The translations under genes and the position numbers were made by a program. Positions 26,496-34,807 of a stretch of DNA of 64,000 nt are shown one piece after another. Source of the DNA: an uncultured Pelagibacteraceae bacterium. GTDB lineage: Bacteria > Pseudomonadota > Alphaproteobacteria > Pelagibacterales > Pelagibacteraceae. The notes beneath the pieces were generated by a model. That model was not told where the DNA came from, ran no database searches, and saw nothing but the letters and a program-made list of their open reading frames with translations. Within the stretch, counting starts at the first letter, position 1. Each line of letters opens with the position of its first letter. Where the stretch lies: assembly GCA_902620465.1 (NCBI GenBank), contig CACNIF010000002.1:62001-126000 (forward strand). The letters are read 5' to 3'.

Positions 26496-27263
26496 TTATT
26501 TGCTTAGTCTTTTGTGTATATCATTCAAAGTTTTTACAACTGAATTATAAACACCTTTACTTCTCATAAGTTTAAGACCTTGCTCATTTAATCCTTTAGG
26601 GGTTTGAGACTCTTTTACTAAATATTTGAGTTCCTTCTTCGAGTTTACGACTGCATCTTCAGACAAAGCTACAAATAGAGAAGTAATATATTTCTGTGCA
26701 TCTTGTCTCTTTACTCCTTTTTTTACCAACCAATCACTCATGATCTTTAAAATTTCATAATAAGCAGCCATCATCCCCGATGTTGACCAGAAATTAATTG
26801 ATAACTTTTCATTTTTAATCTCTACAGTTGAGCCAAGTTTATCAAAAAAACTTTTTACTTTTTTATTTGGAGGACAAATTGGAACTGGTCCTTTTTTTAA
26901 AGAAATCGGAGGTAACGGTATCGCTCTTACTATGTCTGATTTAACTTTTATTATTTTTTTCAATTGGGGTATCGTGATTGTTGAAATAAAACTTATTACA
27001 GTTTGATTTGATCTAAATTTAAGATTCTTTAATATTTTTTTACCTACAGTTGGTGTGACAGCTAGAAATATCCAACTGCAACTATCAATTATTTTTTGAT
27101 TATTTTTTTCGATAGAAATTTTTTTAAATCTTTTTTTGAGATTTTTGGAGATTTTATTATTCCGTGAAGAAACAAATATCCTGTTATATTTTATAGATGA
27201 ATTACAAATACCAGTTATAACTGATGATGTAATTTTACCCGTTCCAATAAAACCTAATTTCAT
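26496..27263 (-). CDS. proC: Pyrroline-5-carboxylate reductase-like protein
   Basis: A 255-residue NAD(P)-dependent reductase of the ProC family. The Rossmann motif is MKLGFIGTGKITSSVITGI; ProC-type features are FVSSRN after the first fold unit, FLAVTPTVGKKIL, the hinge IVRAIPLPPISLKKGPVPICPP, and a C-terminal helical domain with LVKESQTPKGLNEQGL where ProC has its TPGG-type motif. It probably reduces delta-1-pyrroline-5-carboxylate or a related cyclic imine. The PxxI hinge differs from the usual RxMPNTP, so another imine substrate is possible. It starts an operon with the system 1 transporter genes. Confidence 0.72.
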   Translation of the reverse strand: MKLGFIGTGKITSSVITGICNSSIKYNRIFVSSRNNKISKNLKKRFKKISIEKNNQKIIDSCSWIFLAVTPTVGKKILKNLKFRSNQTVISFISTITIPQLKKIIKVKSDIVRAIPLPPISLKKGPVPICPPNKKVKSFFDKLGSTVEIKNEKLSINFWSTSGMMAAYYEILKIMSDWLVKKGVKRQDAQKYITSLFVALSEDAVVNSKKELKYLVKESQTPKGLNEQGLKLMRSKGVYNSVVKTLNDIHKRLSK

Positions 27264-27293
27264 AATTTAAATACCTATAAAGAATTGTTTATA

Positions 27294-28208
27294 TTAATTA
27301 ATAAAAAAAGAACCCCTTATTCTTAATAATTCTCTACTTAAATCTTTATTTTCTTTAAAAGGTTTTCGTCCATGAAGCCAAAAATAGTTGTTTGCTACAA
27401 TTGAAGATCCCACTGGAAGTTTTGTGATTATCTTATTTTTACTCTCTTCTAAGTTGTCAGATAACTTTTGTAAAAAAATACCTTGTTTCATATTTTTTGG
27501 TTCTGGAAACTGATCTATATAAGAAATTTGAGCTCTACCGTTTTGATCTGTTGAAAATATAGGATGTTCAACTTTATAGTCTATATTTTTACTTTTTGGT
27601 GATCCCCAAAGAAAGTTTTCCTGTCCTGTTGGATCATTAAACAATTCATCACAATGTTCCCAATCATCGAGATGCAACATGGCAGTTTCACCACCTTCTG
27701 CATTTCTTTCCTCTAATTTTGACATTAATAGCCAATCAGTTTTCTCTTTTACGTAAGTGCCATCTGTATGAAGATCCATGTTTGTATACGCTTTCCTTAA
27801 ATAAGAGTCGCTTTTATCGACGTGCTTTACATGAAATCTTGCATAATATTTACCAGCCATAGCATCGTAATTAGGTATACCTACTAAATGAGAGATGGCA
27901 GTTGATAATTTAACTAAAAAATTATCATCAATTTTTGAATTTAAATTTTGAGGTTTAATAATAAAACATCCTGTATTTCGATCTTTTAAAATTTCATTTA
28001 AAAATTTTGATAATTTATTATTACTCAAGTCGTCTAAACTTTTTGCAATAGTGAATCTTGTAAAAGGTTTGTATTCTAGAGCAGTAATATCGAACTTATT
28101 AAATGGAAAAATGAGTTTACTCAAAACTTCATCGCTGATGTCAATATTGACAATTCTAGATGACAGTTCGTGTTTTTCTATTTGAAATCCATCAATCTTT
28201 TCGCTCAT
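27294..28208 (-). CDS. glaH: Glutarate 2-hydroxylase (CsiD/GlaH-type Fe/2-oxoglutarate dioxygenase)
   Basis: A 304-residue Fe(II)/2-oxoglutarate oxygenase. The metal facial triad is visible as His and Asp in MDLHTDGTYVKEKTDWLLM near residue 160 and a distal His in NYFWLHGRKPF near residue 280, with Arg in RELLRIRGSF for 2-oxoglutarate. GGETAMLHLDDWEHC matches the CsiD (GlaH) subfamily, which hydroxylates glutarate to L-2-hydroxyglutarate in lysine breakdown. It overlaps azlD by 4 bases (ATGA) and lies within a block of amino-acid transporters, which supports a role in amino-acid catabolism. Confidence 0.85.
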   Translation of the reverse strand: MSEKIDGFQIEKHELSSRIVNIDISDEVLSKLIFPFNKFDITALEYKPFTRFTIAKSLDDLSNNKLSKFLNEILKDRNTGCFIIKPQNLNSKIDDNFLVKLSTAISHLVGIPNYDAMAGKYYARFHVKHVDKSDSYLRKAYTNMDLHTDGTYVKEKTDWLLMSKLEERNAEGGETAMLHLDDWEHCDELFNDPTGQENFLWGSPKSKNIDYKVEHPIFSTDQNGRAQISYIDQFPEPKNMKQGIFLQKLSDNLEESKNKIITKLPVGSSIVANNYFWLHGRKPFKENKDLSRELLRIRGSFFIN

Positions 28209-28528
28209 ACAAAACTTGTAATAAGAGATAGTATGATAGCAGAGAAAATTGTAGGGTAAACTAAATTTTTTTTAGTTAAAAAGAAAATAATTATACATAA
28301 AGAAACCACAAAAATTCTGACTGATAAATCTACTTCTGCTAAAGATCCTAATGGAAAAATAACTATTCGAGCAATTAATGCAGCAAGAGTTGAATAAGCA
28401 AGACAATTAAACCATCTGAACATTTTTGAGGTTTCTTTAATTTTTTCTGAACTAACAACTCCTAAAAATCTTGATAAGTATGTAGCTAGAGATGTGACAA
28501 ATATAACAATTAAAATATTACTTGCCAT
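28205..28528 (-). CDS. azlD: AzlD family branched-chain amino-acid exporter subunit
   Basis: A small membrane protein of about 107 residues with four hydrophobic segments, matching AzlD. I chose the ATG at 28528, which has GGAGA seven bases upstream; a TTG four codons earlier is less likely. It overlaps the end of azlC by about 11 bases. The AzlCD pair exports branched-chain amino acids or analogues in Bacillus and other bacteria. Confidence 0.85.
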   Translation of the reverse strand: MASNILIVIFVTSLATYLSRFLGVVSSEKIKETSKMFRWFNCLAYSTLAALIARIVIFPLGSLAEVDLSVRIFVVSLCIIIFFLTKKNLVYPTIFSAIILSLITSFV

Positions 28529-29222
28529 TTTTTTCTCCAATTAAAAACGCTATAGTTCCAGCAGTGAAGCCACCAAACAAGATACACCACTCAGCTGATA
28601 AAAAATAAAAAATAGGACCAAGCGTTGCACCTAAAATAACCGATAAACTTATTTGAAAAGTTTTCATAGCTCCAACCATCATGCATATAAAATATATTGG
28701 ATTTATAATTGCTAGACCAATAAGTATGTCTTTGTTAAAAAAATCAGAAGCTACATAGCCAATAATTGTTGAGAATATCGCAACAGACCAAGTTGCTACT
28801 CCAATTCCAATCCAAAAATCAATTCTATTTTCTTTTTCTATATTTTCATAATTATCCTTCATTATCAGCCAAGAAGAAACTGCTATAAAATGACAGGACA
28901 AATAATATTTCCATCTTGGTTGGTCTCGGTGCATCAACAACGGCATTAGCGCGACAGTCATTGGATATAATCTCGCATTAACCAACCAAACGGCTAAAAA
29001 AATATTTATCAAAGATGCTCCGATTAACATTGACTCAGCCATCACTAGTGAGCCAGGTAAAGCGTATGTGAGGAAAGTTGAAAAAATGCTTTGTTGAATT
29101 GTGAAACCTAAATTTTTTAATAGTGCGCCTATAGCTATAAAACTTGCACCTAAAGCTATGGCAGGACTACCAACACCTTTTATAGCACTGAAGCCTTTTA
29201 AAAAATATTTTGAACTAATCAT
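28518..29222 (-). CDS. azlC: AzlC family branched-chain amino-acid exporter subunit
   Basis: A 234-residue membrane protein with about seven helices. It shows the AzlC pattern FLKGFSAIKGVGSPAIALGASFIAIG at the start, QSIFSTFLTYALPGSLVMAESML and LAVWLVNARLYPMTVALMPLL. It is predicted to work with AzlD as an amino-acid exporter. The start ATG shares one base with the upstream livF stop (TAATG), so it is the continuation of the system 2 Liv operon. Pairing an importer with an exporter for the same amino-acid class hints at overflow control (inference). Confidence 0.87.
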   Translation of the reverse strand: MISSKYFLKGFSAIKGVGSPAIALGASFIAIGALLKNLGFTIQQSIFSTFLTYALPGSLVMAESMLIGASLINIFLAVWLVNARLYPMTVALMPLLMHRDQPRWKYYLSCHFIAVSSWLIMKDNYENIEKENRIDFWIGIGVATWSVAIFSTIIGYVASDFFNKDILIGLAIINPIYFICMMVGAMKTFQISLSVILGATLGPIFYFLSAEWCILFGGFTAGTIAFLIGEKNGK

Positions 29223-30007
29223 TAACCACCCAAAAACAGGCGACCAACATCCGGATTATTTAAAAGATCATCCCCTTTACCTGCAATTGCAGTCTGACCA
29301 GATACTAGCACGTAACCAATATCTGCGAACTCGAGTCCTTTTTTAGCATTTTGTTCAACTAAAATAATTGTCTTTTTTTCATTCTCTTGGAGATCTCTTA
29401 AAATTTCAAATACCATATCAATATACCTTGGTTCTAGACCAATTGATGGTTCATCAACTAATAAAACTGATGGCTTCATTACCAATGCTCTTGAAATTTC
29501 TAACAATCTTCTTTCTCCACCTGATAATACTTTTGCAGGTTGGCTTCTTCTGTTTCTTAATCTTTCATATTTCTCAAAAATTCGCTCAGCTTCCGCGTAA
29601 GACTCTTCCGTTTTTTCTTTAATAAATCCACCCATTAATAAATTTTCCTCCACGGTCATATCTGGAAAGACAGAATTATCCTGTAGTATGTATGCTATTC
29701 CAACAGTTTTCAATTTTTCAGCTGGTGTTAAATTTGTGATTTCTTTTCCGTCTATTTCTATTTGCCCTGAAAAAATATTTGTAAAACCATAAATAGAGTG
29801 AAGAATAGTAGATTTACCAGCTCCGTTTGGTCCAATCAGACATAAAGATTGAGCCTTACTAACGAATAGATCGAAATTATGAAGAATTTCCATTTTGCCA
29901 TATCCAGCATTCATATTTTTAATAGTAAGATGAATATTATTTGGGGATAATTTTTTTAAATCTTCTGCTACTGGAGCTTTTCCTAAAACTTCGTATTGAT
30001 TTGACAT
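29222..30007 (-). CDS. livF: LivF-like ATP-binding protein (system 2)
   Basis: A 261-residue LivF-type ATPase with a short N-terminal extension of about 25 residues before the ABC core. Walker A GPNGAGKSTILHSIYGF is near residue 58, signature LSGGERRLLEISRAL, Walker B SVLLVDEPSIGLEP, and the LivF-type ending LVEQNAKKGLEFADIGYVLVSG. It shares one base with the livG stop (TAATG). It is distinct in sequence from the livF at 24999, so the two Liv systems are not a recent duplication. Confidence 0.92.
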   Translation of the reverse strand: MSNQYEVLGKAPVAEDLKKLSPNNIHLTIKNMNAGYGKMEILHNFDLFVSKAQSLCLIGPNGAGKSTILHSIYGFTNIFSGQIEIDGKEITNLTPAEKLKTVGIAYILQDNSVFPDMTVEENLLMGGFIKEKTEESYAEAERIFEKYERLRNRRSQPAKVLSGGERRLLEISRALVMKPSVLLVDEPSIGLEPRYIDMVFEILRDLQENEKKTIILVEQNAKKGLEFADIGYVLVSGQTAIAGKGDDLLNNPDVGRLFLGG

Positions 30008-30747
30008 TATTGTGCTCCTAAGTACGCATCTATTACACGTTTATCATTTTTAATTTCGTCAGGTGTTCCATTAGCAAGCATCTTGCCATGTGCTAAACAA
30101 TAAATACTTTCTGCTAATTGCATAATTACTCTCATATTATGTTCAATTACTAAAAGTGTAATACCAAAATCTTGATTTACTTTAATCAATCTATCGATGA
30201 TACCATTTATAAGAGTAGGATTGATCCCTGCAGTAGGTTCATCTAATAATAACATTTCAGGTTCATTCATCAGTGCCATTGCTAGCTCTAGAAGTTTTTG
30301 TTGACCAAAAGATAAATCTCCAGCCCTTAATTTTCTTTTTTGATAAAGTCCAACGAAGTTCAGAAGATTTTCTGCCTTTTCTGTTAAATCTTGTGGAATT
30401 TTTGAGAATATTTTTAATATACTTTCATCACTACCTTTATGACTAATTAACATATTGTCTACACAATTTAGTTTTCCATAAATTCTAGTTTGCTGAAAAG
30501 TTCTAAGTAAACCAAGTTTTGCAATAACAGGCACGGGTAAGTCTGAGACTTCTTTGTCATTAAATTTTATTGAACCATTATCTATCGGATATGTTCCAAC
30601 AATAGAGTTGAACAGTGTTGTTTTACCAGATCCATTTGGACCGATCAGTCCAAATATCTTACCTTTTTCTACTGACATTGATATATCTACATTGGCTTTT
30701 ACTCCGCCAAAAGATTTACTAACATTGTTTACTTCTAAAATACTCAT
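30007..30747 (-). CDS. livG: LivG-like ATP-binding protein (system 2)
   Basis: A 246-residue LivG-type ATPase. Walker A is GPNGSGKTTLFNSIVGTYP, followed by LLRTFQQTRIYGKLNCVDNM. The signature reads LSFGQQKLLELAMAL, with Phe in place of the usual second Gly-type residue, as often seen in LivG relatives. Walker B is MLLLDEPTAGINP and the end has VIEHNMRVIMQLAESIYCLAHG. The start overlaps the livM stop (ATGA). Confidence 0.92.
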   Translation of the reverse strand: MSILEVNNVSKSFGGVKANVDISMSVEKGKIFGLIGPNGSGKTTLFNSIVGTYPIDNGSIKFNDKEVSDLPVPVIAKLGLLRTFQQTRIYGKLNCVDNMLISHKGSDESILKIFSKIPQDLTEKAENLLNFVGLYQKRKLRAGDLSFGQQKLLELAMALMNEPEMLLLDEPTAGINPTLINGIIDRLIKVNQDFGITLLVIEHNMRVIMQLAESIYCLAHGKMLANGTPDEIKNDKRVIDAYLGAQ

Positions 30748-31793
30748 TTAAGTTCTACTTGAGCCTTTCGATCTTTTTCATCAATTACTTCACCAAATTT
30801 TTCGGGATATTTTTCTCTTAACCAGCCCATAATCCCTTCAGGAAAATAAATTACGATTACAACAATTAAAACTCCTAAAGCAACATATTGCCAACCTAAA
30901 AAGAATGTCCAAAACCCTTCTTTAAAAATATGAAATACTGTTGCACCAATAACTGGTCCCCATAAAGTTCCTTTGCCTCCTAGGATTGCCATTAAAACCA
31001 TGAACACTCCCATTTCTCTACCGTCAAAGGCAACATCAGTTGAGTCGATGTATCCAACTAGTCCTCCCATAATACCACCTGCTAAACCACAAAAGAATGC
31101 AGATACCATCCAACCAATAATTTTATATTTCATTGTTTCAATACCCATTGCCTCAGCTTTATCCTCATTATCTCTAATCGCATTTAAGATTAATCTAAAT
31201 CTTGTTGAATAGATTGCTCGTACCGCAACAAAAGTTAATATGAGGGCTCCAAAACTTAAAAAGTAAAAAAATTCTCCCCTTGCTTCAAGTCCACCAACCT
31301 CAGGAAATGGAGGAGTGGTAAACCCCTGACCTGCACCTATAATTTCTATACCTCCAGAAATTTCTCCTGCTGCAACACCTAAACCTAAAGTACAAATAGC
31401 AAAATAATGTCCTCTTAAACCTAAAATCGCATATCCAATTAACCCAGCTACTATTGTTGGAACTACTGCAGCTACAACAAGTCCAACAGCCATACCTTGA
31501 AAAAATTGAGCTGGAGTATGAACAAAAGTTTTTTCACCTCCACTTTCTGTCCATTCTGCAAGAGGGAAAAACATACCAACTTGAACAGATGCACATAAAT
31601 ACATGCCTAAACCATAAAATAGTATATTCCCGAATGTATTGTATCCCATTTCACCACCCTGAATATTCCAAGTCGTAGCTAAAACTATCAATACACATAG
31701 AATGGACAATTGAACTTTAAATGCAGGAAAAACAAATGGTGCCACCAATCCAAAGATTAGAATAGCTGAATATAAAAGAATATTTTTACTCAT
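30744..31793 (-). CDS. livM: LivM-like permease (system 2)
   Basis: A 349-residue permease with about nine helices. Typical LivM segments are TTWNIQGGEMGYNTFGNILFYGLGMYL, LRGHYFAICTLGLGVAAGEI, the coupling segment RLILNAIRDNEDKAEAMGIETMKYK-like near residue 215 (key residues Arg-Asp-Asn-Glu) and MAILGGKGTLWGPVIGATVF. The C-terminal 25 residues are highly charged and cytoplasmic. It shares one base with the livH stop and overlaps livG, so the whole set is translationally coupled. Confidence 0.92.
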   Translation of the reverse strand: MSKNILLYSAILIFGLVAPFVFPAFKVQLSILCVLIVLATTWNIQGGEMGYNTFGNILFYGLGMYLCASVQVGMFFPLAEWTESGGEKTFVHTPAQFFQGMAVGLVVAAVVPTIVAGLIGYAILGLRGHYFAICTLGLGVAAGEISGGIEIIGAGQGFTTPPFPEVGGLEARGEFFYFLSFGALILTFVAVRAIYSTRFRLILNAIRDNEDKAEAMGIETMKYKIIGWMVSAFFCGLAGGIMGGLVGYIDSTDVAFDGREMGVFMVLMAILGGKGTLWGPVIGATVFHIFKEGFWTFFLGWQYVALGVLIVVIVIYFPEGIMGWLREKYPEKFGEVIDEKDRKAQVELK

Positions 31794-32686
31794 TATTTTA
31801 GATACTCTCTCTTCCTAGACAGTTTAAATCTTCTATAAACGAGAATTAAAACTAATAATAAAAATACTGCCCCAATTCTAAATTCAGTTCCTAAAATATA
31901 GTCAGCAAATTCCTCAAAAACCCCAAGTCCCATTCCAGACATTGCTACTCCTGGTAAATTGCCTAGTCCTGCAACAATTACGATCATAAAAGACCTTATT
32001 GTATATGGTAATCCCATGTATGGATGAATTGTAAATGTAATAGATATTAAAGCACCTGCTACTCCACAAAGCGCAGCATTAATTCCAAATGTAGCTGCAT
32101 AAACTTTTTCAGTATCAACTCCTAAAATCTTTGCGGCTCTTGAGTTTTGTGCTGTTGCACGAATTGCTCTCCCTAATTTTGATTTTTTCATGTAAATAAC
32201 TAAACCAATTGCAAAAACAATACTGATTACTGCTGAAAAGATTTTTGAGTTAGGTAAAGTAACATTATTATCAAATAACATAGTTGTTCCATAACCTGAA
32301 TTAGCTAGAACGACATCTGCGCCAAATGCAAAATTCATTAACTGCATAAATAAAATACTTATTCCAAAAGTTGCAAGAATAGAGATGAATAAATCTCGAT
32401 CGACTACTTTATTAATTACTAATTTGTAAATTCCAACTCCAATAAAATACATTATTATTGGAGAAACAATTACACCCCAGGCTGGATGAATTCCATATAG
32501 ATACATGAAGTAAGCAATATAGCCTCCAAGAATGACTAGGTCACCTTGTGCAATATTTATGATATTCATAACTCCCCATTGCAATGCCATACCGTATGCA
32601 ATCAATGCAAATAAAATACCAAGAAGTAACCCGTCCAAGCAAGCTTGGACAGTAATCATTGGATATTGGAAAACCATGAAATCCAT
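31793..32686 (-). CDS. livH: LivH-like permease (system 2)
   Basis: A permease of about 297 residues with the LivH opening CLDGLLLGILFALIAYGMALQWGVMNIINIAQGDL-like near residues 15-55 (key residues Gly-Leu-Asn-Ile and Gly-Asp). It also has the coupling loop KLGRAIRATAQNSRAAKILGVDTEKV and VIVAGLGNLPGVAMSGMGLG. I chose the ATG at 32686, with AAGAG six bases upstream; an in-frame TTG at 32692 is less likely. A hairpin terminator separates it from livK. Confidence 0.92.
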   Translation of the reverse strand: MDFMVFQYPMITVQACLDGLLLGILFALIAYGMALQWGVMNIINIAQGDLVILGGYIAYFMYLYGIHPAWGVIVSPIIMYFIGVGIYKLVINKVVDRDLFISILATFGISILFMQLMNFAFGADVVLANSGYGTTMLFDNNVTLPNSKIFSAVISIVFAIGLVIYMKKSKLGRAIRATAQNSRAAKILGVDTEKVYAATFGINAALCGVAGALISITFTIHPYMGLPYTIRSFMIVIVAGLGNLPGVAMSGMGLGVFEEFADYILGTEFRIGAVFLLLVLILVYRRFKLSRKREYLK

Positions 32687-32697
32687 AATCAACTCTT

Positions 32698-32732
32698 AAA
32701 AAAAAATACCCCCTAGAATTTAGGGGGTATTT
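32698..32732 (-). terminator. Terminator/attenuator between livK and livH (system 2)
   Basis: The arms AAATACCCCCTA and TAGGGGGTATTT form a perfect 12-bp stem with a five-base loop. On the minus strand the hairpin is followed by a run of T, then the ribosome site and start of livH. It should end most livK transcripts and let a fraction read through into the permease and ATPase genes. Confidence 0.9.
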
Positions 32733-32744
32733 ATAGATTAGTTT

Positions 32745-33983
32745 TTATCTTTCAGACCACTTAGGAATTGGGTGAATTAACTTCGCTGAAGCCCATTTAG
32801 TTGGAGCTACAACTTTGTTTTCACATTTTCCTGAGCCATCACACATTACCTGGAAAAGAACCATCGGCTTGTCAACGTTCTGACCACCTTCTGCGAACTT
32901 TATATTTCCATAAAATGTTTGCATGTTAGTAGCTGCAAGAGCATCTCTTACTTTTTTTTGATCAAAAGAATTAGCTCTTTCAAATGCATCTTTAAATACT
33001 AACAGCGCAGCTGAAGACTCTGCTGACTGATATGGTGGATCATAACCAAACTCTTTTTCAAAGTCTGCTGCATATTTCATACCATCTTTAAAGAAATTAT
33101 CTTTATAAGTTAATGTCTTATGCCATTGTGATGCACATAAAGCATACTGTGAATTCTTACCATGTTGTTTTGATAATTTCGCAGCATCGCAGTGTGTCAT
33201 CGCTAGCATAGGTACATCTACCTTCATTTCAGCTATTTGTCTAATTGCAGTAAGTGCACCTTTCGTATGACCTGATACCACAAGAACATCTGGCTTCATT
33301 TGTTTTACTTTAACTAATGTAGCAGCCATATCGTTTAACTCTTTCGGTAATTTATCATCTATTACTTTCTTAGAGCCTGTTCTTTTAATTGCATCAAGCA
33401 CTCCCAATCTTACATCTTGAGAGAACGCATCTTGTTCAAATGCCATTGCAACTGTTACTGGTTTACCATTATTCTTTTCAACTGCTAAATCTATAGCAAC
33501 ATCAAGATATAAGTTTGCTGGAGCTAATACTGCAAATAGATATTTGTATCCTTTTGTGAACAAAGATCTAGAAGCACCATTTGCTTCAACCATTGGAACA
33601 CCATATTTTTCTGTAACTGGTGCAATTGCTTTTGTTAAACCTGAACTATATGGTCCAAGCATAAACTCAACACCATCTTGTGAGATTAATCTTTCTGCTA
33701 ACTGAGCTGCTCTTTTTGGGTTTGATTCATCATCATAATAAATGATTTCAAACTTATAAGTTTTTCCACCAACTTTTACTCCACCCATGCTGTTAATTCT
33801 ATCAACAGCCATATTGTAACCGTTTTGTGTATGAACACCATTAGATGAGTATTTTCCAGTTAATGAAATGGCAGCACCTAAGACAATCTTATCTCCAACA
33901 ACTTTTGCAAATGATGTAACCGAAGTTGAAAATAAAATTACTACTGCAGAAATAAAACTCAAGATTATTTTAGTTATTTTCAT
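32745..33983 (-). CDS. livK: Liv-type periplasmic binding protein (system 2)
   Basis: A 412-residue Peripla_BP_6 receptor with a Sec signal (IILSFISAVVILFSTSVTSFAK, cleavage near residue 27). The mature chain begins with DKIVLGAAISLTGKYSSNGV. Cleft elements LGPYSSGLTKAIAPVTEKYGVPMVEANGAS and the paired cysteines of MCDGSGKCENK near the C-terminus are visible. It is the first gene of a full livK-livH-livM-livG-livF set followed by azlCD. The ligand, presumably an amino acid, is not readable from sequence. AAGGA lies seven bases before the ATG. Confidence 0.92.
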   Translation of the reverse strand: MKITKIILSFISAVVILFSTSVTSFAKVVGDKIVLGAAISLTGKYSSNGVHTQNGYNMAVDRINSMGGVKVGGKTYKFEIIYYDDESNPKRAAQLAERLISQDGVEFMLGPYSSGLTKAIAPVTEKYGVPMVEANGASRSLFTKGYKYLFAVLAPANLYLDVAIDLAVEKNNGKPVTVAMAFEQDAFSQDVRLGVLDAIKRTGSKKVIDDKLPKELNDMAATLVKVKQMKPDVLVVSGHTKGALTAIRQIAEMKVDVPMLAMTHCDAAKLSKQHGKNSQYALCASQWHKTLTYKDNFFKDGMKYAADFEKEFGYDPPYQSAESSAALLVFKDAFERANSFDQKKVRDALAATNMQTFYGNIKFAEGGQNVDKPMVLFQVMCDGSGKCENKVVAPTKWASAKLIHPIPKWSER

Positions 33984-34018
33984 TTTATTTCCTTTTGTTA
34001 TTAATTAATTAATACTTA

Positions 34019-34047
34019 ATTTAATAAATAATTTTAAAGTATTGCAA
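34019..34047 (-). promoter_or_regulatory. Possible promoter of livK (system 2)
   Basis: On the minus strand TTGCAA (34042-34047) and TTAAAT (34019-34024) are 17 bases apart, giving a predicted leader of about 28 bases. Each box matches the consensus at about four of six positions in an AT-rich background, so confidence is low. Confidence 0.3.
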
Positions 34048-34072
34048 GTGGCAAAAAAACTTTACATACGTG

Positions 34073-34687
34073 CTAATACTGTTGTGTAACAATAATAATT
34101 AAGGCAATGATTACCAAAACACTCGCTGAGATTGTATTAATTGTTTTTGGATTTGCTTTTATCCATGTAATAAGTTTTTGCGCCAACAGAGCGTAACCAA
34201 TCAAAGAAATAAAATCTAAAACAACATAAGTAGTAATTAAAATAAAAAATTGGATGATATAATTGGCACTAAAGTCAATAAATTGTGGGAATATTAAAGG
34301 AAAGAACAACCAAGCCTTAGGACTTGTGCCTGCAACTAAAAAACCATCTTTATAAAAAGAAAAAGTCCCTTTTGAGCTAATTATTTTTGAATTAACATCT
34401 TTTGGTGAAGACTTATAAACATCATAAGCTAAATAAATTAAATAAATTACACCAATCCATTTAAAAATATTTAGGATATTTGGATTGTCAGATAAAAAAG
34501 AACCGATGACAAAAATTACTAAAGTTGCCTGTAATAAATTTGCGGTAACATCTCCCAATGCTGTCCAAATACAATTTTTAACTCCATAATTCATTGAATA
34601 AGAAATGATTACTATTCTAGGGGTACCAGGGGTAATAAATAAAAAAATAATGATCTGTAAAAAAAGGATAAAATCCAAGGGGAGCAT
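34073..34687 (-). CDS. LysE/RhtB family amino-acid exporter
   Basis: A 204-residue polytopic protein with about six helices. The family signature is altered to FITPGTPRIVIISYSMNYG, where most members have TPGPN. GTSPKAWLFFPLIFPQF in the middle is typical of LysE/RhtB. The substrate is unknown. The start ATG follows directly on a hairpin plus nine T (34688-34743) and has no Shine-Dalgarno sequence. The N-terminal alignment to the family still supports this start, so the leader is probably regulatory. Confidence 0.85.
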   Translation of the reverse strand: MLPLDFILFLQIIIFLFITPGTPRIVIISYSMNYGVKNCIWTALGDVTANLLQATLVIFVIGSFLSDNPNILNIFKWIGVIYLIYLAYDVYKSSPKDVNSKIISSKGTFSFYKDGFLVAGTSPKAWLFFPLIFPQFIDFSANYIIQFFILITTYVVLDFISLIGYALLAQKLITWIKANPKTINTISASVLVIIALIIIVTQQY

Positions 34688-34743
34688 AAAAAAAAAGATA
34701 GTCCTTAAAAACCGGGAGCTAAAGATGGCTAAGAAGGACTATC
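34688..34743 (-). promoter_or_regulatory. Hairpin leader with a nine-U tract abutting the lysE start codon
   Basis: The arms GATAGTCCTT and AAGGACTATC form a perfect 10-bp stem around a 27-base loop. Read on the minus strand, the stem is followed by nine T and then immediately the ATG of the LysE gene. This has the form of an intrinsic terminator, yet no gene precedes it on this strand. It is therefore best read as a cis-acting leader of lysE. A TATAAT at 34777-34782 on the minus strand could be its promoter. Confidence 0.55.
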
Positions 34744-34793
34744 AATTTACAATATATCAGGTCTTAAAAAAAATGCATTATAGATTTTTTTGA
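34725..34793 (+). CDS. Candidate 22-residue micropeptide before the TIGR03643-family gene
   Basis: An ATG six bases behind a GGGAG ribosome site opens 22 codons, starting MAKKDYQFTIYQVLKK, and stops 14 bases before the next gene's ATG. The peptide is basic and aromatic and resembles no family I know. Its 5' half overlaps the lysE leader hairpin on the other strand, so either the peptide or the hairpin may be the selected feature. Confidence 0.3.
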   Translation: MAKKDYQFTIYQVLKKMHYRFF

Positions 34794-34807
34794 AATATAA
34801 GGGATTT

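Noticed and set aside
22620..33983. Two Liv systems as a recent duplication
   Set aside because: The paired proteins differ strongly in length and sequence (LivM 456 against 349 residues), so they are old paralogues or independently acquired systems.
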